From contig CM075651.1 of assembly GCA_037953625.1 (NCBI GenBank), forward strand, positions 105,835,001 to 105,899,000: a DNA stretch of 64,000 bases, read 5' to 3'. Both the position numbers and the translations under genes were made by a program. Below are positions 36,240 to 49,608 of the stretch, in pieces (positions within the stretch are counted from its first letter, which is position 1; the number at the start of each line of letters is the position of its first letter). Source of the stretch: Crotalaria pallida. Taxonomy: Eukaryota > Streptophyta > Magnoliopsida > Fabales > Fabaceae. The notes below the pieces were generated by a model, which was not told the DNA's origin, did no database searches, and saw only the letters and a list, made by a program, of their open reading frames with translations.

Positions 36240-39200
36240 TCATGAGTACTAGGAGGTTCTAACAGGTGTAGAATGGTTAAGAGAGTATTCTAAAGGCTTA
36301 GAATGGTCTAGGAATGTTATTAGGACATATAAGAACCATTAGAATGATCCTAAACAATGCTTGAGTCCCCAAGGGACGTAGAGGGTCTAGCATGAGTCCT
36401 TGGAAGTTTTAACAGGTGTAGATTGGTTAAGAGAGTATTCTAATGGCTTAGAATGGTCTAGGAATGTGTATTAGGACTTATAAGAACTATTAGAATGATC
36501 TCAAACATTGCTTGAATCCCCAAGGGACGTAGAGGGTGTAGCATGAGTCCTTAGAAGTTCTAACAAGTGTAGAATGGTTAAGAGATTATTCTAAAGGCTT
36601 AGAATGGTCTAGGAATGTGTATTAGGTCTTATAAGAACCATTAGAATGATCCTAAACAATGCTTGAGTCCCCAAGGGACATTGAGGGTCTAGAATGAGTC
36701 CTTGGAGGTTCTAACAAGTGTAGAATGGTTAAGAGAGTATTCTAAAGGCTTAAAATGGTCTAGGAATGTGTATTAGGACTTAAAAGAACCATTAGAAAGA
36801 TCCTAGACAATGCTTGAGTCTCCAAGGGACGTAGAGGGCCTAGCATGAGTCCTTTGAGGTTCTAACAGGTGTAGAATGGTTAAGAGAGTATTCTAATGGC
36901 TTAGAATGGTCTAGGAATGTGTATTAGGACTTATAAGAACTATTGGAATGATCCCAAACATTGCTTGATCCCCAAGGGACGTAGAGGGTGTAGCATGAGT
37001 CCTTAGAAGTTCTAACAAGTGTAGAATGGTTAAGAGATTATTCTAAGGCTTAAAATGGTCTAGGAATGTGTATTAGGTCTTATAAGAACCATTAGAATGA
37101 TCCTAAACAATGCTTGAGTCCCCAAGGGACATAGAGGGTGTAGCATGAGTCCTTGAAGGTTCTAACAAGTGTAGAATGGTTACGAAAGTATTCTAAAGGC
37201 TTAGAATGGTCTAGGAATGTGTATTAGGACTTATAATAACCATTAGAATGATCATAAACATTGCATGGTACCCCAAGGGACGTAGAGGGTGTAGCATGAC
37301 ACCTTGGAGGTTCTAACAAGTGTAGAATGGTTAAGAGAGTATTCTAAAGGCTTAGAATGGTCTAGGAATGTGTATTAGGACTTATAAGAACCATTAGAAT
37401 GATCCTAAACATTGCTTGAGTCCCCAAGGGACGTAGAGGGTGTAGCATGAGTCCTTGGAGGTTCTAACAAGTGTAGAATGGTTAAGAGAGTATTCTAAAG
37501 GCTTAGAATGGTCTAGGAATGTGTATTAGGACTTATAAGAACCATTAGAATGATCCTAAACAATGCTTGAGTCCCCAAGTGACGTAGAGGGTCTAGCATG
37601 AGTCCTTGGAGGTTCTAACAGGTGTAGAATGGTTAAGAGAATATTCTAATGGCTTAGAATGGTCTAGGAATGTGTATTAGGACTTATAAGAACCATTAGA
37701 ATGATCCTAAACATTGCTTGAATCCCCAAGGGACGTAGAGGGTGTAGCATGAGTCCTTGGAGGTTCTAACAAGTGTAGAATGGTTAAGAGATTATTCTAA
37801 AGGCTTAGAATGGTCTAGGAATGTGTATTAGGTCGTATAAGAACCATGAGAATGATCCTAAGCAATGCTTGAGTCCCCAAGGGACATAGAGGGTGTAGCA
37901 TGAGTCCTTGGAGGTTATAACAAGTGTAGAATGGTTAAGAGAGTATTCTAAAGGCTTAAAATGGTCTAGGAATGTGTATTAGGACTTAAAAGAACCATTA
38001 GAATGATCCTAGACAATGCTTGAGTCTCCAAGGGACGTAGAGGGTCTAGCATGAGTCCTTTGAGGTTCTAACAGGTGTAGAATGGTTAAGAGAGTATTCT
38101 AATGGCTTAGAATGGTCTAGGAATGTGTATTAGGACTTATAAGAACTATTAGAATGATCCCAAACATTGCTTGATCCCCAAGGGACGTAGAGGGTGTAGC
38201 ATGAGTCCTTAGAAGTTCTAACAAGTGTAGAATGGTTAAGAGATTATTCTAAGGCTTAGAATGGTCTAGGAATGTGTATTAGGTTTTATAAGAACCATTA
38301 GAATGATCCTAAACAATGCTTGAGTCCCCAAGGGACATAGAGGGTGTAGCATGAGTCCTTGAAGGTTCTAACAAGTGTAGAATGGTTACGAGAGTATTCT
38401 AATGGCTTAGAATGGTCTAGGAATGTGTATTAGGACTTATAATAACCATTAGAATGATCATAAACATTGCATGGTACCCCAAGGGACGTAGAGGGTGTAG
38501 CATGACACCTTGGAGGTTCTAACAAGTGTAGAATGGTTAAGAGAGTATTCTAAAGGCTTAGAATGGTCTAGGAATGTGTATTAGGACTTATAAGAACCAT
38601 TAGAATGATCCTAAACAATGCTTGAGTCCCCAAGGGACGTAGAGGGTCTATCATGAGTACTAGGAGGTTCTAACAGGTGTAGAATGGTTAAGAGAGTATT
38701 CTAAAGGCTTAGAATGGTCTAGGAATGTTATTAGGACATATAAGAACCATTAGAATGATCCTAAACAATGCTTGAGTCCCCAAGGGACGTAGAGGGTCTA
38801 GCATGAGTCCTTGGAAGTTTTAACAGGTGTAGATTGGTTAAGAGAGTATTCTAATGGCTTAGAATGGTCTAGGAATGTGTATTAGGACTTATAAGAACTA
38901 TTAGAATGATCTCAAACATTGCTTGAATCCCCAAGGGACGTAGAGGGTGTAGCATGAGTCCTTAGAAGTTCTAACAAGTGTAGAATGGTTAAGAGATTAT
39001 TCTAAAGGCTTAGAATGGTCTAGGAATGTGTATTAGGTCTTATAAGAACCATTAGAATGATCCTAGACAATGCTTGAGTCTCCAAGGGACGTAGAGGGTC
39101 TAGCATGAGTCTTTTGAGGTTCTAACAGGTGTAGAATGGTTAAGAGAGTATTCTAATGGCTTAGAATGGTCTAGGAATGTGTATTAGGACTTATAAGAAC

Positions 39201-39380
39201 TATTAGAATGATCCCAAACATTGCTTGATCCCCAAGGGACGTAGAGGGTGTAGCATGAGTCCTTAGAAGTTCTAACAAGTGTAGAATGGTTAAGAGATTA
39301 TTCTAAGGCTTAGAATGGTCTAGGAATGTGTATTAGGACTTATAAGAACCATTAGAATGATCCTAAACAATGCTTGAGTC
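36240..39380. repeat. Large repeat segment P, copy 1
   Basis: It matches about 41814-44954 at a 5574-bp offset. Shared rare variants: ccattagaaaga (36791 and 42365), gagggcctagc, actattggaatg (36941 and 42515), acgaaagtattc, and the embedded older monomers. Differences are single bases, for example gagagtattc at 36435 against gagggtattc at 42009. Confidence 0.8.
37381..37900. repeat. Monomers of the 21-31 kb family embedded in the octamer domain, copy 1
   Basis: Within the octamer domain this stretch carries attgcttgagtcc, gagtccccaagtgacg, gaatattctaatgg with gcttgaatcc, and taggtcgtataag with cctaagcaatg. The same order is found at about 25.02-25.51, 28.04-28.53 and 21.54-22.03 kb but not in the octamer itself. 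It accounts for part of the 16-mer form. Confidence 0.75.
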
Positions 39381-42300
39381 CCCAATGGACGTAGAGGGTC
39401 TATCATGAGTCCTAGGAGGTTCTAACAGGTGTAGAATGGTTAAGAGAGTATTCTAAAGGCTTAGAATGGTCTAGGAATGTGTATTAGGACATATAAGAAC
39501 CATTAGAATGATCCTAAACAATGCTTGAGTCCCCAAGGGACGTAGAGGGTCTAGCATGAGTCCTTGGAAGTTTTAACAGGTGTAGATTGGTTAAGAGGGT
39601 ATTCTAATGGCTTAGAATGGTCTAGGAATGTGTATTAGGACTTATAAGAACTATTAGAATGATCTCAAACATTGCTTGAATCCCCAAGGGACGTAGAGGG
39701 TGTAGCATGAGTCCTTAGAAGTTCTAACAAGTGTAGAATGGTTAAGATATTATTCTAAAGGCTTAGAATGGTCTAGGAATGTGTATTAGGTCTTATAAGA
39801 ACCATTAGAATGATCCTAAACAATGCTTGAGTCCCCAAGGGACATTGAGGGTCTAGAATGAGTCCTTGGAGGTTATAACAAGTGTAGAATGGTTAAGAGA
39901 GTATTCTAAAGGCTTAAAATGGTCTAGGAATGTGTATTAGGACTTAAAAGAACCATTAGAATGATCCTAGACAATGCTTGAGTCTCCAAGGGACGTAGAG
40001 GGTCTAGCATGAGTCCTTTGAGGTTCTAACAGGTGTAGAATGGTTAAGAGAGTATTCTAATGGCTTAGAATGGTCTAGGAATGTGTATTAGGACTTATAA
40101 GAACTATTAGAATGATCCCAAACATTGCTTGATCCCCAAGGGACGTAGAGGGTGTAGCATGAGTCCTTAGAAGTTCTAACAAGTGTAGAATGGTTAAGAG
40201 ATTATTCTAAGGCTTAGAATGGTCTAGGAATGTGTATTAGGTTTTATAAGAACCATTAGAATGATCCTAAACAATGCTTGAGTCCCCAAGGGACATAGAG
40301 GGTGTAGCATGAGTCCTTGAAGGTTCTAACAAGTGTAGAATGGTTACGAGAGTATTCTAATGGCTTAGAATGGTCTAGGAATGTGTATTAGGACTTATAA
40401 TAACCATTAGAATGATCATAAACATTGCATGGTACCCCAAGGGACGTAGAGGGTGTAGCATGACACCTTGGAGGTTCTAACAAGTGTGGAATGGTTAAGA
40501 GAGTATTCTAAAGGCTTAGAATGGTCTAGGAATGTGTATTAGGACTTATAAGAACCATTAGAATGATCCTAAACAATGCTTGAGTCCCCAAGGGACGTAG
40601 AGGGTCTATCATGAGTACTAGGAGGTTCTAACAGGTGTAGAATGGTTAAGAGAGTATTCTAAAGGCTTAGAATGGTCTAGGAATGTTATTAGGACATATA
40701 AGAACCATTAGAATGATCCTAAACAATGCTTGAGTCCCCAAGGGACGTAGAGGGTCTAGCATGAGTCCTTGGAAGTTTTAACAGGTGTAGATTGGTTAAG
40801 AGGGTATTCTAATGGCTTAGAATGGTCTAGGAATGTGTATTAGGACTTATAAGAACTATTAGAATGATCTCAAACATTGCTTGAATCCCCAAGGGACGTA
40901 GAGGGTGTAGCATGAGTCCTTAGAAGTTCTAACAAGTGTAGAATGGTTAAGATATTATTCTAAAGGCTTAGAATGGTCTAGGAATGTGTATTAGGTCTTA
41001 TAAGAACCATTAGAATGATCCTAAACAATGCTTGAGTCCCCAAGGGACATTGAGGGTCTAGAATGAGTCCTTGGAGGTTATAACAAGTGTAGAATGGTTA
41101 AGAGAGTATTCTAAAGGCTTAAAATGGTCTAGGAATGTGTATTAGGACTTAAAAGAACCATTAGAATGATCCTAGACAATGCTTGAGTCTCCAAGGGACG
41201 TAGAGGGTCTAGCATGAGTCCTTTGAGGTTCTAACAGGTGTAGAATGGTTAAGAGAGTATTCTAATGGCTTAGAATGGTCTAGGAATGTGTATTAGGACT
41301 TATAAGAACTATTAGAATGATCCCAAACATTGCTTGATCCCCAAGGGACGTAGAGGGTGTAGCATGAGTCCTTAGAAGTTCTAACAAGTGTAGAATGGTT
41401 AAGAGATTATTCTAAGGCTTAGAATGGTCTAGGAATGTGTATTAGGTTTTATAAGAACCATTAGAATGATCCTAAACAATGCTTGAGTCCCCAAGGGACA
41501 TAGAGGGTGTAGCATGAGTCCTTGAAGGTTCTAACAAGTGTAGAATGGTTACGAGAGTATTCTAATGGCTTAGAATGGTCTAGGAATGTGTATTAGGACT
41601 TATAATAACCATTAGAATGATCATAAACATTGCATGGTACCCCAAGGGACGTAGAGGGTGTAGCATGACACCTTGGAGGTTCTAACAAGTGTAGAATGGT
41701 TAAGAGAGTATTCTAAAGGCTTAGAATGGTCTAGGAATGTGTATTAGGACTTATAAGAACCATTAGAATGATCCTAAACAATGCTTGAGTCCCCAAGGGA
41801 CGTAGAGGGTCTATCATGAGTACTAGGAGGTTCTAACAGGTGTAGAATGGTTAAGAGAGTATTCTAAAGGCTTAGAATGGTCTAGGAATGTTATTAGGAC
41901 ATATAAGAACCATTAGAATGATCCTAAACAATGCTTGAGTCCCCAAGGGACGTAGAGGGTCTAGCATGAGTCCTTGGAAGTTTTAACAGGTGTAGATTGG
42001 TTAAGAGGGTATTCTAATGGCTTAGAATGGTCTAGGAATGTGTATTAGGACTTATAAGAACTATTAGAATGATCTCAAACATTGCTTGAATCCCCAAGGG
42101 ACGTAGAGGGTGTAGCATGAGTCCTTAGAAGTTCTAACAAGTGTAGAATGGTTAAGAGATTATTCTAAAGGCTTAGAATGGTCTAGGAATGTGTATTAGG
42201 TCTTATAAGAACCATTAGAATGATCCTAAACAATGCTTGAGTCCCCAAGGGACATTGAGGGTCTAGAATGAGTCCTTGGAGGTTCTAACAAGTGTAGAAT

Positions 42301-42980
42301 GGTTAAGAGAGTATTCTAAAGGCTTAAAATGGTCTAGGAATGTGTATTAGGACTTAAAAGAACCATTAGAAAGATCCTAGACAATGCTTGAGTCTCCAAG
42401 GGACGTAGAGGGCCTAGCATGAGTCCTTTGAGGTTCTAACAGGTGTAGAATGGTTAAGAGAGTATTCTAATGGCTTAGAATGGTCTAGGAATGTGTATTA
42501 GGACTTATAAGAACTATTGGAATGATCCCAAACATTGCTTGATCCCCAAGGGACGTAGAGGGTGTAGCATGAGTCCTTAGAAGTTCTAACAAGTGTAGAA
42601 TGGTTAAGAGATTATTCTAAGGCTTAAAATGGTCTAGGAATGTGTATTAGGTCTTATAAGAACCATTAGAATGATCCTAAACAATGCTTGAGTCCCCAAG
42701 GGACATAGAGGGTGTAGCATGAGTCCTTGAAGGTTCTAACAAGTGTAGAATGGTTACGAAAGTATTCTAAAGGCTTAGAATGGTCTAGTAATGTGTATTA
42801 GGACTTATAATAACCATTAGAATGATCATAAACATTGCATGGTACCCCAAGGGACGTGGAGGGTGTAGCATGACACCTTGGAGGTTCTAACAAGTGTAGA
42901 ATGGTTAAGAGAGTATTCTAAAGGCTTAGAATGGTCTAGGAATGTGTATTAGGACTTATAAGAACCATTAGAATGATCCT
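39060..42980. repeat. Large repeat segment Q, copy 1
   Basis: It matches about 45688-49608 at a constant 6628-bp offset. Shared rare variants: cccaatggac (39381 and 46009), gtgtggaatgg (about 40484 and 47112), gagggtattc, and gatattattc. It overlaps segment P copy 2, so the larger repeats are themselves nested. Confidence 0.8.
40680..41884. repeat. Reference octamer (8 monomers, 1205 bp)
   Basis: Phase is set by the ggaatgttatt marker. In order the monomers carry: gttattaggacatataag; gttttaac with gattggttaag and gatctcaaac; gatattattc with taggtcttataag and gacattgagg; gttataac with cttaaaatgg, cttaaaagaacc and tcctagacaatg; tttgagg with atcccaaac and gcttgatcccc; gattattctaaggc with taggttttataag; ggttacgag with aataacc and catggtacc, then gacacc; and tctatcatgagtactagg. 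The two halves are both modified A-D-C-B-like tetramers. Length is 8 x 151 minus 3, due to one-base losses in gttattagg, gcttgatcccc and attctaaggc. The exact spacing recurs at 47308-48512. Confidence 0.85.
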
Positions 42981-44954
42981 AAACATTGCTTGAGTCCCCA
43001 AGGGACGTAGAGGGTGTAGCATGAGTCCTTGGAGGTTCTAACAAGTGTAGAATGGTTAAGAGAGTATTCTAAAGGCTTAGAATGGTCTAGGAATGTGTAT
43101 TAGGACTTATAAGAACCATTAGAATGATCCTAAACAATGCTTGAGTCCCCAAGTGACGTAGAGGGTCTAGCATGAGTCCTTGGAGGTTCTAACAGGTGTA
43201 GAATGGTTAAGAGAATATTCTAATGGCTTAGAATGGTCTAGGAATGTGTATTAGGACTTATAAGAACCATTAGAATGATCCTAAACATTGCTTGAATCCC
43301 CAAGGGACGTAGAGGGTGTAGCATGAGTCCTTGGAGGTTCTAACAAGTGTAGAATGGTTAAGAGATTATTCTAAAGGCTTAGAATGGTCTAGGAATGTGT
43401 ATTAGGTCGTATAAGAACCATGAGAATGATCCTAAGCAATGCTTGAGTCCCCAAGGGACATAGAGGGTGTAGCATGAGTCCTTGGAGGTTATAACAAGTG
43501 TAGAATGGTTAAGAGAGTATTCTAAAGGCTTAAAATGGTCTAGGAATGTGTATTAGGACTTAAAAGAACCATTAGAATGATCCTAGACAATGCTTGAGTC
43601 TCCAAGGGACGTAGAGGGTCTAGCATGAGTCCTTTGAGGTTCTAACAGGTGTAGAATGGTTAAGAGAGTATTCTAATGGCTTAGAATGGTCTAGGAATGT
43701 GTATTAGGACTTATAAGAACTATTAGAATGATCCCAAACATTGCTTGATCCCCAAGGGACGTAGAGGGTGTAGCATGAGTCCTTAGAAGTTCTAACAAGT
43801 GTAGAATGGTTAAGAGATTATTCTAAGGCTTAGAATGGTCTAGGAATGTGTATTAGGTTTTATAAGAACCATTAGAATGATCCTAAACAATGCTTGAGTC
43901 CCCAAGGGACATAGAGGGTGTAGCATGAGTCCTTGAAGGTTCTAACAAGTGTAGAATGGTTACGAGAGTATTCTAATGGCTTAGAATGGTCTAGGAATGT
44001 GTATTAGGACTTATAATAACCATTAGAATGATCATAAACATTGCATGGTACCCCAAGGGACGTAGAGGGTGTAGCATGACACCTTGGAGGTTCTAACAAG
44101 TGTAGAATGGTTAAGAGAGTATTCTAAAGGCTTAGAATGGTCTAGGAATGTGTATTAGGACTTATAAGAACCATTAGAATGATCCTAAACAATGCTTGAG
44201 TCCCCAAGGGACGTAGAGGGTCTATCATGAGTACTAGGAGGTTCTAACAGGTGTAGAATGGTTAAGAGAGTATTCTAAAGGCTTAGAATGGTCTAGGAAT
44301 GTTATTAGGACATATAAGAACCATTAGAATGATCCTAAACAATGCTTGAGTCCCCAAGGGACGTAGAGGGTCTAGCATGAGTCCTTGGAAGTTTTAACAA
44401 GTGTAGATTGGTTAAGAGAGTATTCTAATGGCTTAGAATGGTCTAGGAATGTGTATTAGGACTTATAAGAACTATTAGAATGATCTCAAACATTGCTTGA
44501 ATCCCCAAGGGACGTAGAGGGTGTAGCATGAGTCCTTAGAAGTTCTAACAAGTGTAGAATGGTTAAGAGATTATTCTAAAGGCTTAGAATGGTCTAGGAA
44601 TGTGTATTAGGTCTTATAAGAACCATTAGAATGATCCTAGACAATGCTTGAGTCTCAAAGGGACGTAGAGGGTCTAGCATGAGTCCTTTGAGGTTCTAAC
44701 AGGTGTAGAATGGTTAAGAGAGTATTCTAATGGCTTAGAATGGTCTAGGAATGTGTATTAGGACTTATAAGAACTATTAGAATGATCCCAAACATTGCTT
44801 GATCCCCAAGGGACGTAGAGGGTGTAGCATGAGTCCTTAGAAGTTCTAACAAGTGTAGAATGGTTAAGAGATTATTCTAAGGCTTAGAATGGTCTAGGAA
44901 TGTGTATTAGGACTTATAAGAACCATTAGAATGATCCTAAACAATGCTTGAGTC
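41814..44954. repeat. Large repeat segment P, copy 2
   Basis: Second copy of 36240-39380. Private changes include ggtctagtaatg near 42784, gacgtggagg near 42854 and gagtctcaaag near 44651. A third, partial copy begins near 48.6 kb: actattggaatg at 49143 is 6628 bp from 42515. Confidence 0.8.
42955..43474. repeat. Embedded 21-31 kb family monomers, copy 2
   Basis: Same block as 37381-37900, 5574 bp later, with the same accatgagaatg variant after taggtcgtataag. It was copied as part of the larger segment P, so the insertion came first and the amplification second. Confidence 0.75.
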
Positions 44955-45687
44955 CCCAAGGGACGTAGAGGGTCTATCATGAGTACTAGGAGGTTCTAAG
45001 AGGTGTAGAATGGTTAAGAGAGTATTCTAAAGGCTTAGAATGGTCTAGGAATGTTATTAGGACATATAAGAACCATTAGAATGATCCTAAACAATGCTTG
45101 AGTCCCCAAGGGACGTAGAGGGTCTAGCATGAGTCCTTGGAAGTTTTAACAGGTGTAGATTGGTTAAGAGAGTATTCTAATGGTTTAGAATGGTCTAGGA
45201 ATGTGTATTAGGACTTATAAGAACTATTAGAATGATCTCAAACATTGCTTGAATCCCCAAGGGACGTAGAGGGTGTAGCATGAGTCCTTAGAAGTTCTAA
45301 CAAGTGTAGAATGGTTAAGAGATTATTCTAAAGGCTTAGAATGGTCTAGGAATGTGTATTAGGTCTTATAAGAACCATTAGAATGATCCTAAACAATGCT
45401 TGAGTCCCCAAGGGACATTGAGGGTCTAGAATGAGTCCTTGGAGGTTCTAACAAGTGTAGAATGGTTAAGAGAGTATTCTAAAGGCTTAAAATGGTCTAG
45501 GAATGTGTATTAGGACTTAAAAGAACCATTAGAATGATCCTAAGCAATGCTTGAGTCCCCAAGGGACATAGAGGGTGTAGCATGAGTCCTTGGAGGTTAT
45601 AACAAGTGTAGAATGGTTAAGAGAGTATTCTAAAGGCTTAAAATGGTCTAGGAATGTGTATTAGGACTTAAAAGAACCATTAGAATG

Positions 45688-48600
45688 ATCCTAGACAATG
45701 CTTGAGTCTCCAAGGGACGTAGAGGGTCTAGCATGAGTCCTTTGAGGTTCTAACAGGTGTAGAATGGTTAAGAGAGTATTCTAATGGCTTAGAATGGTCT
45801 AGGAATGTGTATTAGGACTTATAAGAACTATTAGAATGATCCCAAACATTGCTTGATCCCCAAGGGACGTAGAGGGTGTAGCATGAGTCCTTAGAAGTTC
45901 TAACAAGTGTAGAATGGTTAAGAGATTATTCTAAGGCTTAGAATGGTCTAGGAATGTGTATTAGGACTTATAAGAACCATTAGAATGATCCTAAACAATG
46001 CTTGAGTCCCCAATGGACGTAGAGGGTCTATCATGAGTCCTAGGAGGTTCTAACAGGTGTAGAATGGTTAAGAGAGTATTCTAAAGGCTTAGAATGGTCT
46101 AGGAATGTGTATTAGGACATATAAGAACCATTAGAATGATCCTAAACAATGCTTGAGTCCCCAAGGGACGTAGAGGGTCTAGCATGAGTCCTTGGAAGTT
46201 TTAACAGGTGTAGATTGGTTAAGAGGGTATTCTAATGGCTTAGAATGGTCTAGGAATGTGTATTAGGACTTATAAGAACTATTAGAATGATCTCAAACAT
46301 TGCTTGAATCCCCAAGGGACGTAGAGGGTGTAGCATGAGTCCTTAGAAGTTCTAACAAGTGTAGAATGGTTAAGATATTATTCTAAAGGCTTAGAATGGT
46401 CTAGGAATGTGTATTAGGTCTTATAAGAACCATTAGAATGATCCTAAACAATGCTTGAGTCCCCAAGGGACATTGAGGGTCTAGAATGAGTCCTTGGAGG
46501 TTATAACAAGTGTAGAATGGTTAAGAGAGTATTCTAAAGGCTTAAAATGGTCTAGGAATGTGTATTAGGACTTAAAAGAACCATTAGAATGATCCTAGAC
46601 AATGCTTGAGTCTCCAAGGGACGTAGAGGGTCTAGCATGAGTCCTTTGAGGTTCTAACAGGTGTAGAATGGTTAAGAGAGTATTCTAATGGCTTAGAATG
46701 GTCTAGGAATGTGTATTAGGACTTATAAGAACTATTAGAATGATCCCAAACATTGCTTGATCCCCAAGGGACGTAGAGGGTGTAGCATGAGTCCTTAGAA
46801 GTTCTAACAAGTGTAGAATGGTTAAGAGATTATTCTAAGGCTTAGAATGGTCTAGGAATGTGTATTAGGTTTTATAAGAACCATTAGAATGATCCTAAAC
46901 AATGCTTGAGTCCCCAAGGGACATAGAGGGTGTAGCATGAGTCCTTGAAGGTTCTAACAAGTGTAGAATGGTTACGAGAGTATTCTAATGGCTTAGAATG
47001 GTCTAGGAATGTGTATTAGGACTTATAATAACCATTAGAATGATCATAAACATTGCATGGTACCCCAAGGGACGTAGAGGGTGTAGCATGACACCTTGGA
47101 GGTTCTAACAAGTGTGGAATGGTTAAGAGAGTATTCTAAAGGCTTAGAATGGTCTAGGAATGTGTATTAGGACTTATAAGAACCATTAGAATGATCCTAA
47201 ACAATGCTTGAGTCCCCAAGGGACGTAGAGGGTCTATCATGAGTACTAGGAGGTTCTAACAGGTGTAGAATGGTTAAGAGAGTATTCTAAAGGCTTAGAA
47301 TGGTCTAGGAATGTTATTAGGACATATAAGAACCATTAGAATGATCCTAAACAATGCTTGAGTCCCCAAGGGACGTAGAGGGTCTAGCATGAGTCCTTGG
47401 AAGTTTTAACAGGTGTAGATTGGTTAAGAGGGTATTCTAATGGCTTAGAATGGTCTAGGAATGTGTATTAGGACTTATAAGAACTATTAGAATGATCTCA
47501 AACATTGCTTGAATCCCCAAGGGACGTAGAGGGTGTAGCATGAGTCCTTAGAAGTTCTAACAAGTGTAGAATGGTTAAGATATTATTCTAAAGGCTTAGA
47601 ATGGTCTAGGAATGTGTATTAGGTCTTATAAGAACCATTAGAATGATCCTAAACAATGCTTGAGTCCCCAAGGGACATTGAGGGTCTAGAATGAGTCCTT
47701 GGAGGTTATAACAAGTGTAGAATGGTTAAGAGAGTATTCTAAAGGCTTAAAATGGTCTAGGAATGTGTATTAGGACTTAAAAGAACCAATAGAATGATCC
47801 TAGACAATGCTTGAGTCTCCAAGGGACGTAGAGGGTCTAGCATGAGTCCTTTGAGGTTCTAACAGGTGTAGAATGGTTAAGAGAGTATTCTAATGGCTTA
47901 GAATGGTCTAGGAATGTGTATTAGGACTTATAAGAACTATTAGAATGATCCCAAACATTGCTTGATCCCCAAGGGACGTAGAGGGTGTAGCATGAGTCCT
48001 TAGAAGTTCTAACAAGTGTAGAATGGTTAAGAGATTATTCTAAGGCTTAGAATGGTCTAGGAATGTGTATTAGGTTTTATAAGAACCATTAGAATGATCC
48101 TAAACAATGCTTGAGTCCCCAAGGGACATAGAGGGTGTAGCATGAGTCCTTGAAGGTTCTAACAAGTGTAGAATGGTTACGAGAGTATTCTAATGGCTTA
48201 GAATGGTCTAGGAATGTGTATTAGGACTTATAATAACCATTAGAATGATCACAAACATTGCATGGTACCCCAAGGGACGTAGAGGGTGTAGCATGACACC
48301 TTGGAGGTTCTAACAAGTGTAGAATGGTTAAGAGAGTATTCTAAAGGCTTAGAATGGTCTAGGAATGTGTATTAGGACTTATATGAACCATTAGAATGAT
48401 CCTAAACAATGCTTGAGTCCCCAAGGGACGTAGAGGGTCTATCATGAGTACTAGGAGGTTCTAACAGGTGTAGAATGGTTAAGAGAGTATTCTAAAGGCT
48501 TAGAATGGTCTAGGAATGTTATTAGGACATATAAGAACCATTAGAATGATCCTAAACAATGCTTGAGTCCCCAAGGGACGTAGAGGGTCTAGCATGAGTC

Positions 48601-49608
48601 CTTGGAAGTTTTAACAGGTGTAGATTGGTTAAGAGAGTATTCTAATGGTTTAGAATGGTCTAGGAATGTGTATTAGGACTTATAAGAACTATTAGAATGA
48701 TCTCAAACATTGCTTGAATCCCCAAGGGACGTAGAGGGTGTAGCATGAGTCCTTAGAAGTTCTAACAAGTGTAGAATGGTTAAGAGATTATTCTAAAGGC
48801 TTAGAATGGTCTAGGAATGTGTATTAGGTCTTATAAGAACCATTAGAATGATCCTAAACAATGCTTGAGTCCCCAAGGGACATTGAGGGTCTAGAATGAG
48901 TCCTTGGAGGTTCTAACAAGTGTAGAATGGTTAAGAGAGTATTCTAAAGGCTTAAAATGGTCTAGGAATGTGTATTAGGACTTAAAAGAACCATTAGAAT
49001 GATCCTAGACAATGCTTGAGTCTCCAAGGGACGTAGAGGGCCTAGCATGAGTCCTTTGAGGTTCTAACAGGTGTAGAATGGTTAAGAGAGTATTCTAATG
49101 GCTTAGAATGGTCTAGGAATGTGTATTAGGACTTATAAGAACTATTGGAATGATCCCAAACATTGCTTGATCCCCAAGGGACGTAGAGGGTGTAGCATGA
49201 GTCCTTAGAAGTTCTAACAAGTGTAGAATGGTTAAGAGATTATTCTAAGGCTTAAAATGGTCTAGGAATGTGTATTAGGTCTTATAAGAACCATTAGAAT
49301 GATCCTAAACAATGCTTGAGTCCCCAAGGGACATAGAGGGTGTAGCATGAGTCCTTGAAGGTTCTAACAAGTGTAGAATGGTTACGAAAGTATTCTAAAG
49401 GCTTAGAATGGTCTAGGAATGTGTATTAGGACTTATAATAACCATTAGAATGATCATAAACATTGCATGGTACCCCAAGGGACGTAGAGGGTGTAGCATG
49501 ACACCTTGGAGGTTCTAACAAGTGTAGAATGGTTAAGAGAGTATTCTAAAGGCTTAGAATGGTCTAGGAATGTGTATTAGGACTTATAAGAACCATTAGA
49601 ATGATCCT
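45688..49608. repeat. Large repeat segment Q, copy 2
   Basis: Second copy of 39060-42980. Private changes include accaatagaatg near 47787, gatcacaaac near 48250 and ttatatgaacc near 48381. Around 48.63 kb it has gagagtattctaatggttt where copy 1 has gagggtattctaatggctt, a change also found at 45.18 kb, which suggests local gene conversion inside the copy. Confidence 0.75.

Noticed and set aside
37381..37900. Transposon insertion in the octamer domain
   Set aside because: The segment is made of ordinary satellite monomers in phase with the array, with no terminal repeats or target duplication.
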